A stretch of DNA of 64,000 nt from Dysgonamonadaceae bacterium (GTDB lineage Bacteria; Bacteroidota; Bacteroidia; Bacteroidales; Azobacteroidaceae): positions 1 to 64,000 of the forward strand of contig JAISUK010000009.1 of assembly GCA_031272075.1 (NCBI GenBank). Direction: 5' to 3'. A program made the translations under genes and the position numbers. Under the pieces are notes generated by a model that saw only the letters and a list, made by a program, of their open reading frames with translations, did not search any database and was not told the origin of the DNA. Of the stretch, positions 37,862 to 48,400 are shown piece after piece. The first letter of the stretch is position 1, and each line of letters starts with the position of its first letter.

Positions 37862-38431
37862 TTATGCACTCACCCCTGTTTCACCTTGCTTATTCACGTA
37901 TGTTTTCAGTGTACTGAGGCCGCGCGAAACCAATTGGCGAGCCGAATCGTAGGAGATCGACATCAATTCGCAGATTTGCGGGTAGTCGTAACCCAATGTA
38001 AATTTATAGTAGAAGAGTTCGCGTTGTTTAGCGTTTAATTTCCGTAAGCCTTTGCGCAGCAGGACGTGTTGTCGTGTCGATTCTTCCGTTTCGATGAATC
38101 GTTCTTCAGCCGAAAATGTACGGTCATCTTCCGTGTCGAACTCCTGATCGTCGAGCTCCGAGAGCCGTTTCTGTTTTTCAATGGCTCGGACTAGCGTTCG
38201 GCGGAAAGATTTCAGCAGATAAAACCGGATATTGTCCGTCTCGCCCAGTTTTTCACGATACCGGATCAGATCGTAAAACAAATCCTGAATGCTGTCCAGC
38301 ACCATATTTTCGTCGGAAGTAAATTTCTTCCCGTAGGAAAAGAGCAGATCGATATTTTGATGATAAATACAAGACAGCGCAGATTCTGCTCCGTCTTTAA
38401 AGCTTTTCCATATCAATCTATCTTCATCCAT
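37862..38431 (-). CDS. ECF RNA polymerase sigma factor
   Basis: MDEDRLIWKSFKDGAESALSCIYHQNIDLLFSYGKKFT...LRKLNAKQRELFYYKFTLGYDYPQICELMSISYDSARQLVSRGLSTL; start trimmed from 38545. Confidence 0.9.
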   Translation of the reverse strand: MDEDRLIWKSFKDGAESALSCIYHQNIDLLFSYGKKFTSDENMVLDSIQDLFYDLIRYREKLGETDNIRFYLLKSFRRTLVRAIEKQKRLSELDDQEFDTEDDRTFSAEERFIETEESTRQHVLLRKGLRKLNAKQRELFYYKFTLGYDYPQICELMSISYDSARQLVSRGLSTLKTYVNKQGETGVSA

Positions 38432-38556
38432 TGGTTTATAACTAACGATTCGGCAAATATAAAAAATATCTGCGATTGAACATACAATCCGAACGAAATC
38501 CCTTATCTTTGCAACTCCAGAAACAATAATGCAAACAAAACACAATCATCCTGAAT

Positions 38557-39837
38557 ATGAAACGAGATACTGTGATTTTTGATATTATCGATAAAGAATA
38601 TCAACGCCAACGGAGAGGCATTGAATTGATTGCCTCCGAAAATTTTGTCAGTGAACAAGTCATGCAGGCCGCCGGTTCCTGCTTAACCAATAAATATGCC
38701 GAAGGCTATCCCGGCAAGCGCTATTACGGCGGTTGCGAGGTCGTCGACCAAAGCGAACTGGTTGCCATCGACCGACTCAAACAATTGTTCGGAGCCGAAT
38801 GGGTGAATGTGCAGCCGCATTCGGGTGCGCAAGCCAACATGGCGGTTTTTATGACCTGCTTGAAGCCTGGCGATAAATTCCTCGGGCTGAACTTGTCCCA
38901 CGGCGGACACCTGAGCCACGGATCGCCGGTTAATTTTTCGGGATTGGTCTACCAAGCGTTGGCATACAATGTGCTGGAAGATACAGGCTATATCGATTAC
39001 GACCAGTTGGAAGCGACTGCCTTTGCCGAAAGACCCAAATTGATCATCGGCGGCGCTTCGGCTTATTCGCGAGAATGGGATTATGCCCGCATTCGTCGGG
39101 TTGCCGATGCCATCGGCGCCATCTTCATGGTCGATATGGCGCATCCTGCCGGACTGATTGCCGCCGGGTTGCTCGACAATCCGTTGAAATATGCCCATAT
39201 CGTCACTTCCACCACCCACAAGACCCTTCGGGGCACCCGCGGCGGAATCATCCTCATGGGGAAGGATTTCGAAAATCCATGGGGGAAGACCACGCCGAAA
39301 GGTGAAATCCGGATGATGTCGTCGCTGCTGGATTCCGCCGTCTTTCCCGGCGTTCAGGGCGGACCGTTGGAACATATCATTGCCGCCAAAGCCGTCGCTT
39401 TCGGCGAAGCCCTCGATCCTTCCTACAAAATTTATCAGCAGCAAGTCCGCAAAAATGCCGATGCGATGGCGCAAGCATTGATGGATAAAAGCTATAAGAT
39501 TATTTCCGACGGAACAGACAATCATCTGATATTGATCGACTTGCGTTCCAAGTTCCCGGAACTCACCGGCAAGGAAGCAGAAAAATCGTTGGTGGCAGCC
39601 GATATCACCTCTAATAAAAATATGGTGCCGTTTGATAGTCGCAGCCCGTTCCTCACTTCCGGCTTGCGGTTTGGGACGCCTGCAATAACCACCCGCGGCA
39701 TCAAAGAAACTTCCATGGGCGAAATCGTCGAACTGGTTGATACCGTGCTCTCTAATGCCGGAAACGATTCGGTGATTACTGCCGTCAGGGAAAAAGTAAA
39801 CCGCATGATGAGCGATTATCCATTGTTTGCCTGGTAA
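38557..39837 (+). CDS. glyA: Serine hydroxymethyltransferase
   Basis: [62 protein letters not shown] Lys. Confidence 0.98.
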   Translation: MKRDTVIFDIIDKEYQRQRRGIELIASENFVSEQVMQAAGSCLTNKYAEGYPGKRYYGGCEVVDQSELVAIDRLKQLFGAEWVNVQPHSGAQANMAVFMTCLKPGDKFLGLNLSHGGHLSHGSPVNFSGLVYQALAYNVLEDTGYIDYDQLEATAFAERPKLIIGGASAYSREWDYARIRRVADAIGAIFMVDMAHPAGLIAAGLLDNPLKYAHIVTSTTHKTLRGTRGGIILMGKDFENPWGKTTPKGEIRMMSSLLDSAVFPGVQGGPLEHIIAAKAVAFGEALDPSYKIYQQQVRKNADAMAQALMDKSYKIISDGTDNHLILIDLRSKFPELTGKEAEKSLVAADITSNKNMVPFDSRSPFLTSGLRFGTPAITTRGIKETSMGEIVELVDTVLSNAGNDSVITAVREKVNRMMSDYPLFAW

Positions 39838-39860
39838 TCTTTCTGTTGCCGCAGGTGTGG

Positions 39861-40991
39861 TTATTCTTTCATATTGACATAGTATTTCGGCGTATATCCT
39901 GGGATCAGGTCGGGATGAAAAATCCGGATCAGGTCTTTAAGCACATATTCCGGATGAATCAATAGTTCCTCATAATAGCTGGCTTTTTCCGTATTGCAGA
40001 CAAAAATATTCCGGTGTCGAAAAGCGTCGAACGAGGCATACAACTCGTATTCCCTCAATAAATCGCTGTAAGTCGGGTCGTGCTCTCGGAAACATTTGAT
40101 CAGCCAAAAGTCGGCATGTTCGGCTTTGTCCAGCACCGTTTCGAATGCCAGCGCCAATGATCCGGTGGCGTCGTCGTTTTCCCATAAATAGGCGGCTCCG
40201 GCATCTTTCAACAAATGAGCGGCATAACTCTTTCCTCCCGGCAAATACCAGGTGTTTCGGTAGGGCGTTTCGGTGAGGACGGTTGGCCTGTCGGTGACGG
40301 AAGCTGCAAGCGATTTCAGTGCTTCATATTCATCGACGATGGTGCGGAACAGCGAGTCGGCAAAGGCTTCGCGGTTGAAAAACAGGGCATAGAAGCGGAT
40401 CCATTCTGCACGCGCCAGCGGAGTGGCCTCCATGTAGTCCACACAATCGACAAACGGCAGATTCATCTTCTCCAGTTGTCCGTAACCGGCTTCTTTCAGC
40501 GGGGAAGTGAAGATCACTTCCGGTTCCGACGACAGGATTTTTTCAATATTCGGGTTGGCAGCCACGCCGAGGTCAGTCACCCGTCCGGTCTTCAGTCCTA
40601 GACCGATCGACGGGAATTTGCTAAAATATTCCGGTTCGCAGACACCGACGACCGTCCCAATTCGGTCGAGCTCGTTCAATACACCGCACTGAACGGCGGA
40701 AAAGCAGACTACGCGTTCCAGCGGTGTGCGGATGAGTTCGCCTTCGGGGAGGTTGTCGGGCACGGCAGCCCCTTTGTCCACCAGGAGGTAGCGTTGCAGC
40801 ACTTTCCCATTCGTCCACGGGTTGAAAACACAGACTTCCGTATATGATTCCGTCTTGCGGAAAGTGAACCCCTGTGCATATTTTATGGCGGCACTGTCGG
40901 CCGGTTGGTCTCCGACATTCCGGGCGGTGTTCCTGTTGCAGGCAAACATTGCAAGCATCAGCAACCACAAAGGAACGCAAATCTGTTTCAT
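39861..40991 (-). CDS. Periplasmic substrate-binding lipoprotein, cobalamin/BtuF-like
   Basis: MKQICVPLWLLMLAMFACNRN lipoprotein start; RVVCFSAVQCGVLNELDRIGTVVGVCEPEYFS; PBP2-type fold motifs; downstream of B12 riboswitch and btuB. Upstream start 41132 rejected. Confidence 0.82.
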   Translation of the reverse strand: MKQICVPLWLLMLAMFACNRNTARNVGDQPADSAAIKYAQGFTFRKTESYTEVCVFNPWTNGKVLQRYLLVDKGAAVPDNLPEGELIRTPLERVVCFSAVQCGVLNELDRIGTVVGVCEPEYFSKFPSIGLGLKTGRVTDLGVAANPNIEKILSSEPEVIFTSPLKEAGYGQLEKMNLPFVDCVDYMEATPLARAEWIRFYALFFNREAFADSLFRTIVDEYEALKSLAASVTDRPTVLTETPYRNTWYLPGGKSYAAHLLKDAGAAYLWENDDATGSLALAFETVLDKAEHADFWLIKCFREHDPTYSDLLREYELYASFDAFRHRNIFVCNTEKASYYEELLIHPEYVLKDLIRIFHPDLIPGYTPKYYVNMKE

Positions 40992-41008
40992 GGCGGGCGG
41001 GTAGGGGA

Positions 41009-42079
41009 TTAATAGAACAAAAACTGCGTAGCATTGAGTCCGGCCTCGATGCTCGTTTGCTTTTTTCCTTGCGGGTTGAAGACCTGGATGGTTGCCGGAT
41101 TCTGATAGTCGGTATCGGAGATATACACCCATTTGGTGAACGGATCCACTCCTATCCCGTAAGCAGTATTGATTTTGGTGCCGTCGGTGATGACCGGATC
41201 GGAAAGCAGCGCTTCGGTCTTCACATCGAAAATGCCGAAATTACACGCCGTCGCCCAGTTCTCATCATATTGCACACCATAGAAATAACACGAATCGCCG
41301 ACAATCGTAAAATTGCTCGCCTGTATTTGATCCATCGGATAGACTGAATGGGTTTTTGTGTCGATCCGTTGGAATCCGGACGGGATATCGAAATAATTCC
41401 CGTTGTATGTCAGGTAGATATCTCCGTATTGATCCGCTTTCAGGACAACAGGGTTAAGTCCGACGGTGATCGTGCGCTCTTCTTTGAACGTGGCGAGATC
41501 GACTACCGACACCGTGTTGTGGTAATTCGGGAGGTAGCCGCCGCTGTTTGCCACATAGAGTTTGCCTTGTGCCACCGCGATTCCTTCGGGATTCGGGCCT
41601 ACCGCAACAGTCGCTTCCACCTGATGATTGGTCGTATCCATGCGCAATACATGGCCGTCGTAGGTAGAGACGAAGAGTTTCCCCTCGTGACATGCCAGGT
41701 AGCGCGGATTGCGCGGATTGCCGCTTTCGTCGTTGAGGCTGATCCTCCGGATCACGGTTTTGTTTGCGATGTCCATGACTGTCAACACGCTTGATTCAGA
41801 GACCGTCACATACAATTTCGATCCGTAGTGCAGCATGTCCATCGCATTGTCTCCCAGGCTGCCTTTGGTCAGATCAAAAGTCGTTTCCTTTGTTTCAAGA
41901 TCGTAATACGTAATCCCGGCATTGTTTTTACCCCAGCTACCCTGAAATAAAATAAAAACGCCACTGTTCGAGGTTTTCGGAACGACCGTTTCTTCCACTG
42001 TCGGGTCGTCGCAGGCAAAAAAAATACCAACCACCAAACCCAATAACCCCCACTTCACTAAATTCACCTTCATTTCCAT
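41009..42079 (-). CDS. Beta-propeller surface lipoprotein, BtuG-like
   Basis: Lipobox IFFACDD; blade-like repeats VTVMDIANKTVIRRISL, VSVVDLATFKEERTITVG; position between btuB-like and btuF-like genes. Confidence 0.8.
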   Translation of the reverse strand: MEMKVNLVKWGLLGLVVGIFFACDDPTVEETVVPKTSNSGVFILFQGSWGKNNAGITYYDLETKETTFDLTKGSLGDNAMDMLHYGSKLYVTVSESSVLTVMDIANKTVIRRISLNDESGNPRNPRYLACHEGKLFVSTYDGHVLRMDTTNHQVEATVAVGPNPEGIAVAQGKLYVANSGGYLPNYHNTVSVVDLATFKEERTITVGLNPVVLKADQYGDIYLTYNGNYFDIPSGFQRIDTKTHSVYPMDQIQASNFTIVGDSCYFYGVQYDENWATACNFGIFDVKTEALLSDPVITDGTKINTAYGIGVDPFTKWVYISDTDYQNPATIQVFNPQGKKQTSIEAGLNATQFLFY

Positions 42080-42134
42080 AACTTCTAACTTCTAACTTCT
42101 AACTTCTAATTTCTAACTTCTAATTTCTAACTTC
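42080..42134. repeat. Heptad repeat array (TTAGAAG on minus strand)
   Basis: acttctaacttctaacttctaacttctaatttctaacttctaatttctaactt; fills the btuB/btuG-like intergenic gap and the last codons of btuB-like gene. Confidence 0.85.
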
Positions 42135-44143
42135 GCTCCCACCCGAAATGTCCTGCCCGGCATCGGATACGACCGCACCACCTCATATTGTGCATTAAAA
42201 AGATTCAGACATTCCGCCGTGAGTCTCCATTTCATTTTCCCTACAGCGATGGTTTTAACCAACGAGATGCCCTGATCGGCATACGCTTCCATGTGGTATT
42301 CCGGGCGGTTGATTCGCTCGTAATATCTTTTCCCGCAATACAATAGCGTGTAATTCGCCTCCAGCCAGGGCGTTTCGATTCCCAATATGCCCGACAGTGA
42401 ATGAATGGGCGTGTAAGGCAGTTGTTGGTTATACATTTTTGTATCCGGCAACGTTCTGTCTGTCACTCGCTGATAGGTATATACGCTTTTCAGATGCGCT
42501 GAAAAATCCGCGAAAACCAGCCGTGTCTCCAGATTAAGGTCTGCGCCTTTTATCAATACCTTACCGTAGTTCTGAACCGACCAGAGGAACATGCTGTTGA
42601 CCGGCAGGGCGACGATTTTATTTTCGATGCGGTTGAGGTAAGCGTCCAGCGAAATGCCAATGGTTTGCACAATCGATTTTGCGCCGATGATCCAGGTCAG
42701 TCCCAAGTCGTATTGATCGGCATTTTCCGGCTTCAGGTCTGCGGGTGGCACGCTGGAATAATAGAGATCGCCAAAAGTAGGCATCCGGAAGGTATGCTTG
42801 TAATAGCCGCGAATCCGCAGCGGCAATTTGTCCGACAGTTGCCACGAGAATCCGGTATATGGCGAAATCCGGCGTTGCGTGTCCGAGCGATTGTCCAGTT
42901 TTGCTTTGTCGGTGGTGGAATTTCCCGTAATACTGGTCGTCAAAACCAGATAGCTACATTCATATTTTGCCGAAAAAGAATTTAACCAAGTGATGCGATA
43001 CGGGAAAACACAGTTGCTGAGGTTGTTGCTCAGGTTGCCGTAGGCGTAGTCCGTTGCCCATGCCAGCGAGAAAACAGGCGAAAGCGAGTAGCGGAAAGTC
43101 GCGTTTGTGTAGTATTCCCGTTGGAAATATGCGTTTTCTTTGCGTCCGTTGGGGTAGATCGACCGTATATCGACATAATCCATATCCGAGTAACTGAATT
43201 TGAGGTTGGTCATGAAATCCAGCCGGTCGGTCAGCGACTGTGTATAATTTGCCTGGGAGAACACATTCCTGACGTCCAGCCGCTCACCGGAATAGGAATT
43301 GTAATAGGTGGCAGGACCCGGAAGACCCCGGTCGTCATGATGATAACAGGCTTTCAATGCCAACGATCCTCCGTTTCGGAAGCGTCCGTACAGGTTGGCT
43401 TCTAATTTGCGGTTGTCCACGTCCGAATTATTCCGTTTTTCGACTGAACTGGAGTCGTTGTTATAGCCATAATACTGTCTGAATTTGTAGTCGCCGTTGG
43501 TTTTCAGCCATTCGGCGGTAAGTCCGAGCGACCAGGACCGATTCAGGTTGTGCGCGATTGACAGCGAAGGATTGATCAATCCGAGCGACCCGGTTTTGAG
43601 CGAGGCTTTTATCCGGTTGCGGCTCGCAGTGTCCGGACCGTTTGCTGTGATGATTTGCAATGCGCCGGCGGATGCCATAGCGTGCGCTGTCCGGAAGAGG
43701 TCGTCGCTTTCGCCGGTATTGAGTTGTATCATCGAGACATTGTCGAGCGAAAATCTGCCCAAGTCGATCTGTCCGGTTTGGTAGTCGGAAACGGGAATCC
43801 CGTCGTAGGAGATGGAAATGTAATTCGCCCCAAGGTTCCGCACGGAGATGGTTTTCAAACCGCCGATTCCGCCGTAGTCTTTTACCTGAACGCCGGAGAA
43901 AAATTTGACGGCATCGGCGACTTCCAGCGCGTTGATTTTCTCCAGTTCACTGCTTTGCAACAGTTGCAACGGAGCGGTAGACCGCGAAAATGATGGTCGC
44001 CCGATTGCCGACACCTCCACCTCCTGCAGATTCCGAACGATTTTTGAGGTATCTGCAGTCTCCTGCGCCGTCACGCCTGCCGACGTACAATACGCTAGGA
44101 AAAGAACAAGGCTGTTTCTGAAATATTGATTTTGAAATATCAT
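42113..44143 (-). CDS. TonB-dependent receptor, BtuB-like
   Basis: Plug motif VEVSAIGRPSFSRSTAPLQLLQSSELEKINALEVADAVKFFSGVQVKDYGGIGGLKTISVRNLGANYISISYDGIPVSDYQTGQIDLG; riboswitch directly upstream. Confidence 0.9.
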   Translation of the reverse strand: MIFQNQYFRNSLVLFLAYCTSAGVTAQETADTSKIVRNLQEVEVSAIGRPSFSRSTAPLQLLQSSELEKINALEVADAVKFFSGVQVKDYGGIGGLKTISVRNLGANYISISYDGIPVSDYQTGQIDLGRFSLDNVSMIQLNTGESDDLFRTAHAMASAGALQIITANGPDTASRNRIKASLKTGSLGLINPSLSIAHNLNRSWSLGLTAEWLKTNGDYKFRQYYGYNNDSSSVEKRNNSDVDNRKLEANLYGRFRNGGSLALKACYHHDDRGLPGPATYYNSYSGERLDVRNVFSQANYTQSLTDRLDFMTNLKFSYSDMDYVDIRSIYPNGRKENAYFQREYYTNATFRYSLSPVFSLAWATDYAYGNLSNNLSNCVFPYRITWLNSFSAKYECSYLVLTTSITGNSTTDKAKLDNRSDTQRRISPYTGFSWQLSDKLPLRIRGYYKHTFRMPTFGDLYYSSVPPADLKPENADQYDLGLTWIIGAKSIVQTIGISLDAYLNRIENKIVALPVNSMFLWSVQNYGKVLIKGADLNLETRLVFADFSAHLKSVYTYQRVTDRTLPDTKMYNQQLPYTPIHSLSGILGIETPWLEANYTLLYCGKRYYERINRPEYHMEAYADQGISLVKTIAVGKMKWRLTAECLNLFNAQYEVVRSYPMPGRTFRVGAKLEIRS

Positions 44144-44177
44144 CGCTTTTTTCCTCGAAAGCTACTGAAATCAGTAT

Positions 44178-44392
44178 CATGCGACGGCAGGTCTTCTGAC
44201 TTACTTCATCTTCGAAACGCCCTTCCCGCCCTCTTCGGAGCAGTGGATTTGAGTATTGTTTCTCCAATTTTCAAAAACGATTCGTCATTCGTAATTGAAC
44301 GAAGTTCACAGCAGCGGGACTGTCCGGGATTTGCACCCGGTTCCCTTTTAATTCTTTCCCGGAAATGGGAAAGAAGACCGTTACGGCGACAA
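44178..44392 (-). ncRNA. Cobalamin riboswitch
   Basis: Minus strand: GGGAACCGGGTGCAAATCCCGGACAGTCCCGCTGCTGTGAAC ... AAGTCAGAAGACCTGCCGTC, the canonical cobalamin-element conserved boxes; precedes btuB-like gene. Confidence 0.95.
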
Positions 44393-44476
44393 AGGTAAAA
44401 ACTTTTTTTGTATTCCATGCGTCAATTGAAAAGATTTTCTTATCTTCGCAGGAAGGAAAGCAAAAAATCATTACGT

Positions 44477-45409
44477 ATGAAGCTCATAGACAATATTGTT
44501 TTTAATCCGGATGTTTATTTGTTGCCGCATTACAAAATAAGCCCGTTCCGGACGGAGCATGCTTTTGCCAACCGCAAGATAGCGGAAAAGCACTGTCCGG
44601 CATTGGATTTTTTTCTTGAGGATGATTACGATTCCATCGTTACGGTCAACGCCCGTAAAGCCATTGCCCTGGCTTTGGAGTCGCTGGGCTTGCAGCCGGA
44701 CGATGTTGTCACCATACTGACCACATCGGGCAATTTCTATATCAGCAGTTGTGTCACCCGCACCATCGAGCAATACTGTCAATGGGACAGGGAGATGCAA
44801 CCGAAGACCAAAGTCTTGCTGGTAAACCATGAATTTGGGTTCCCGTATGAAAATCTCTCTCAACTCAAAGAATACCGTTTGCCGATTATTGAAGATTGCG
44901 CCCATGCTTTTTTCTCACAAAATAAAGAAAACTCGGTAGGTCGGGTCGGGGATTTTGTCGTTTACAGTCTGCCGAAGATCATGCCGATGCAGCTGGGAGG
45001 CATTTTGCGTGTGCGCAAAAGCGCCAATCATAAAGCGATCACCTATCGAGAGCCGGAACCGGTGCGCAATTACATCACTGCCTGCTTCAATCATTATTTG
45101 CAGGATAGAGATGCGATAATCTGCAGACGCATAGAAAATTACGGCTATTTGTCAACAATTTTCAGCGCTTGCGGTTTGACGCCCCGCTTTGCGCTCGAAG
45201 CGAATCAGGTGCCCGGCGTTTTCATATTTAATATAGATAACGTCGATATAAATGGTGAAAATATAAAGCATCTCTATTGGAATAACGGCATTGAATCGAG
45301 TGTATTTTATAAAGAGAACGCCGTATTCATCCCCGTTCATCAGTATCTGACGAAAGACGACATGGATTTCTTTCTGCGGGTATATCAGAGTTTCCTCATT
45401 CGGGAATGA
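44477..45409 (+). CDS. DegT/DnrJ/EryC1/StrS-like PLP aminotransferase-fold protein
   Basis: LPIIEDCAHAFFSQNKENSVGRVGDFVVYSLPKIMPMQLGGILRV (PLP Lys context); start at ATG 44477 with ttacgtATG context. Confidence 0.75.
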   Translation: MKLIDNIVFNPDVYLLPHYKISPFRTEHAFANRKIAEKHCPALDFFLEDDYDSIVTVNARKAIALALESLGLQPDDVVTILTTSGNFYISSCVTRTIEQYCQWDREMQPKTKVLLVNHEFGFPYENLSQLKEYRLPIIEDCAHAFFSQNKENSVGRVGDFVVYSLPKIMPMQLGGILRVRKSANHKAITYREPEPVRNYITACFNHYLQDRDAIICRRIENYGYLSTIFSACGLTPRFALEANQVPGVFIFNIDNVDINGENIKHLYWNNGIESSVFYKENAVFIPVHQYLTKDDMDFFLRVYQSFLIRE

Positions 45410-45434
45410 TCTCCATACACATCCGGGCGTTGTG
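45407..45434. repeat. 28-bp direct repeat, left copy
   Basis: tgatctccatacacatccgggcgttgtg, identical to 60322-60349. Confidence 0.97.
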
Positions 45435-45449
45435 AATTGCGAGTATTGT

Positions 45450-48400
45450 TCATAGCGAGTCGTCGCTCAACTTATTTCTTGTGCGGTATTCTTTGGGTTT
45501 TAATCCGTGTCGTTTGGAAAATTCATTATAGAAATGAGAGCGATTGGAAAATCCGGTTTTATACATAATTTCCTGAATGGTTTGGTTGGAAGTTTGCAAC
45601 AGTTTGGCTGCATGAATGAGGCGTTGTTCCTTGATAAAATCTTTTGGAGACGGTTGTCCAAGCGTTTTTAATTTCCTGTATAAATTTCGGACACTGATAT
45701 TCAGACATTCAGCCATATTTTCCGGCAGAAATTCGGTTTTGTCTAGATTTTCGTGAATTATTCCGATAGCCGCTTGCAGAAATTCTTTGTCCTCCTTTTC
45801 CAATAATTGTCCGCTGCTGTATTCGTATGCGCTCGCCGATGAGTTGTAGTATTCTTCCATGCTTTTTCGGTTGATTATCAGTCGTTTGATAACAGTTTTC
45901 AGGTATTTTTCATCGAAGGGTTTGGAGATGTAGGCGTCTGCGCCTGATTCAAATCCTTCGATTCGATCGTTGGTCATATTTTTGGCAGAAAGGATGATCA
46001 AGGGGATGTGCATCGTGTGGCGATTTTGTTTCAGTTGTTGAGTCAACAAAATTCCGTCCAGATGGGGCATCATAATGTCGGTAATAATCAAGTCGGGCAT
46101 GGACTGTTTCAGCACCTGCAAGCCTTTTTCGCCGTCGGAAGCAGTGATTATCGTATATTCGGCAGAAAGCGTCTCCTTAATCATATACAGCAGGTCCTTG
46201 TTGTCGTCTATAACCAAAATCCGCATTTTGCCTTTTTCCGGTGCGGCAAATTCTTCTTGAAACTCATCACTGACACTTTCGGTTTCTTTGATAAACTCCG
46301 ACGGGTTCAACAGGTTGGTTGAGGCAGGTCGATCTTCACCGGTTCCTTCTGTTACCTCCAGGTACGGGAGTGATACGGTAAACCGCACATATTTGTTTAT
46401 TTCGCTGTCGACTTCGATTGTTCCTTGTAGTAATTCCGTCATACTCAAACATATAGCCATTCCTAAACCATTGCGGGAAGAAAGTTCTTTGATGGCATTT
46501 TCCTTGATATTATCCAAAACCGTATAACGGTTGAATATCCGAGGAATATCCTCTTGCCTGATACCTTTTCCTGTGTTGTAAACCGTCAGTTTCAGGATAT
46601 TTTCTGCAATATTTACCGACACGACGATTTGTCCTTCTGTCGGCGTATATTTGAAAGCATTTGAGACAAGGTTGTTGATGATTTTCAGGAAACAATCGCA
46701 GTCGGTATTCCAGATAATCTCCTGATCATATAAAAGTTGAAAAGAAATATGGTTGCGTTCAGCCAATTCGTTCAGCGATTCAGCGATTTCCGATAATAAT
46801 CGGCTTATATTCAGACGCTGAATGTGACAGATTTTATTCCCGGTTTCCATTCTTCTGAAGTCTATTACTTCCTGAATCAGGTTGTTGAGGCGTTCGGTGT
46901 TTGACTTGATGATTTTGGCGTATTTCTTTACGAATGAATCGCTGCCGTCGTGATTGAGAATACGCTCACAAGGGCCGTAAATCAGTGTAAGCGGCATACA
47001 AAACTCGTGTGTAATATTGGTAAAAAAACGAAGTTTTCGTTCTTGCAATTCTTCTTTGTATTTTTCATCCAGAAACCGTGTCATATTCCGCTTTTTTTCT
47101 TCATATCTGTTTTTTATCAAAAGCCAAACAAGAAAGAGCAATCCTGCCGCAATGAGAGTATAAATCACTTTGGCATACCAAGTTATATACCACGGCGGTT
47201 GGATAACGATTGCAATTTGCTGCACCGGATTTTCGCCTTTTGTTATTCCGTCCTGATATTTGACTTTGAGCGAGTAACTGCCCGGTGGTATATTGGTAAA
47301 TTGCGCCTCGTTGGAAGAAGTATTGATCCACACGTCGCTGAAATTTTGCAATTGGTAGGAATAGTGGCTGTTCCCGCCATTGATAAAATCCATTGCCACA
47401 AAAGTGATAGTGAAAAAATTCTGTTTGTGGTTTAATTCGATGTACGGTTTATTATTTTTTACTTTTTCAAAATCGTGGATATTGTAATTTTGGTTAAAAA
47501 CACGAAGTCCGGTAAAATAAATATCAGGAACAAAGTGTTTTATCTCATTTTTTTCCTGCTGTATCTCAACAATTCCGTCCACACCGCCGAAAAAGCAAAC
47601 GCCGTCGGATTCGTTTTTGAAATAGGCATTATCGCAAAATTCGATGATTTTCAAGCCTGTTTTTTGGTTGAAGCGGCGGAAAGTTTCTTTACTCGTATCA
47701 AACAGCATAATGCCCGTATTGCTGCTCAACCACAGTTCACCCTTGCTGTTTTCCAAAATACCGTGAATGGTGTTATTGGGCAATCCACTGTTTTCGTTGT
47801 AGTTTTTGTATTCATAACTGCCGTCAGGGCGCATCTGGAAACGGATCAACCCGTAACTTGTCCCCAGCCATAAGCATTTGTTTCTGTCCTGATGGATACA
47901 AAGGATATCGTTCATCGGCGCGATGCCGTTTTCGTCGAAAGTGAACAGTCGGTAGCCTTCCGTTTGCGTGTTGAAACGAATCAGTCCGTTGCCTCGCATA
48001 CCGATCCACAAAATAGAGTCGTTTTCCATTTTCAAAGCGAATATCTGGTTGAAAATCTGGTTGTTTATTACATTGAAATTAAATCTTTTACTCGCTATGG
48101 CTTCCAACTCGTTTCCCCGTCTTTGGATAAAGATTTTCAACAGGGAATTTCCTGTGCCCGCATACAGCGCTGAATCTCCTATTTCAAGCAGTGAATGGAT
48201 ATATGAAAACTGGGTGGCCATATTTTTCTTTAAAGTATGGATTTTTCCGTCGGAGTAGGAATAATAATTGAGGTCGGGACCGTCGGAGCCTATCCACATC
48301 ACCTGTTTTTTATTGCTGCAAGTCAGGGCAAAAACCGCATCGTTACTCAACCCCTCGTTGGTTGTAAAATGTTCAACATTGGCGGGCGTATAATCGGTTG

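Noticed and set aside
38432-38545. Extended N-terminus of the ECF sigma factor (start 38545)
   Set aside because: The extra 38 residues are Cys/Ile-rich and overlap the glyA promoter region; MDEDRLIW at 38431 is the plausible start.
40992-41132. Extended N-terminus of the BtuF-like protein (start 41132)
   Set aside because: Overlaps the BtuG-like CDS; the lipoprotein signal begins at MKQICVPLW (40991).
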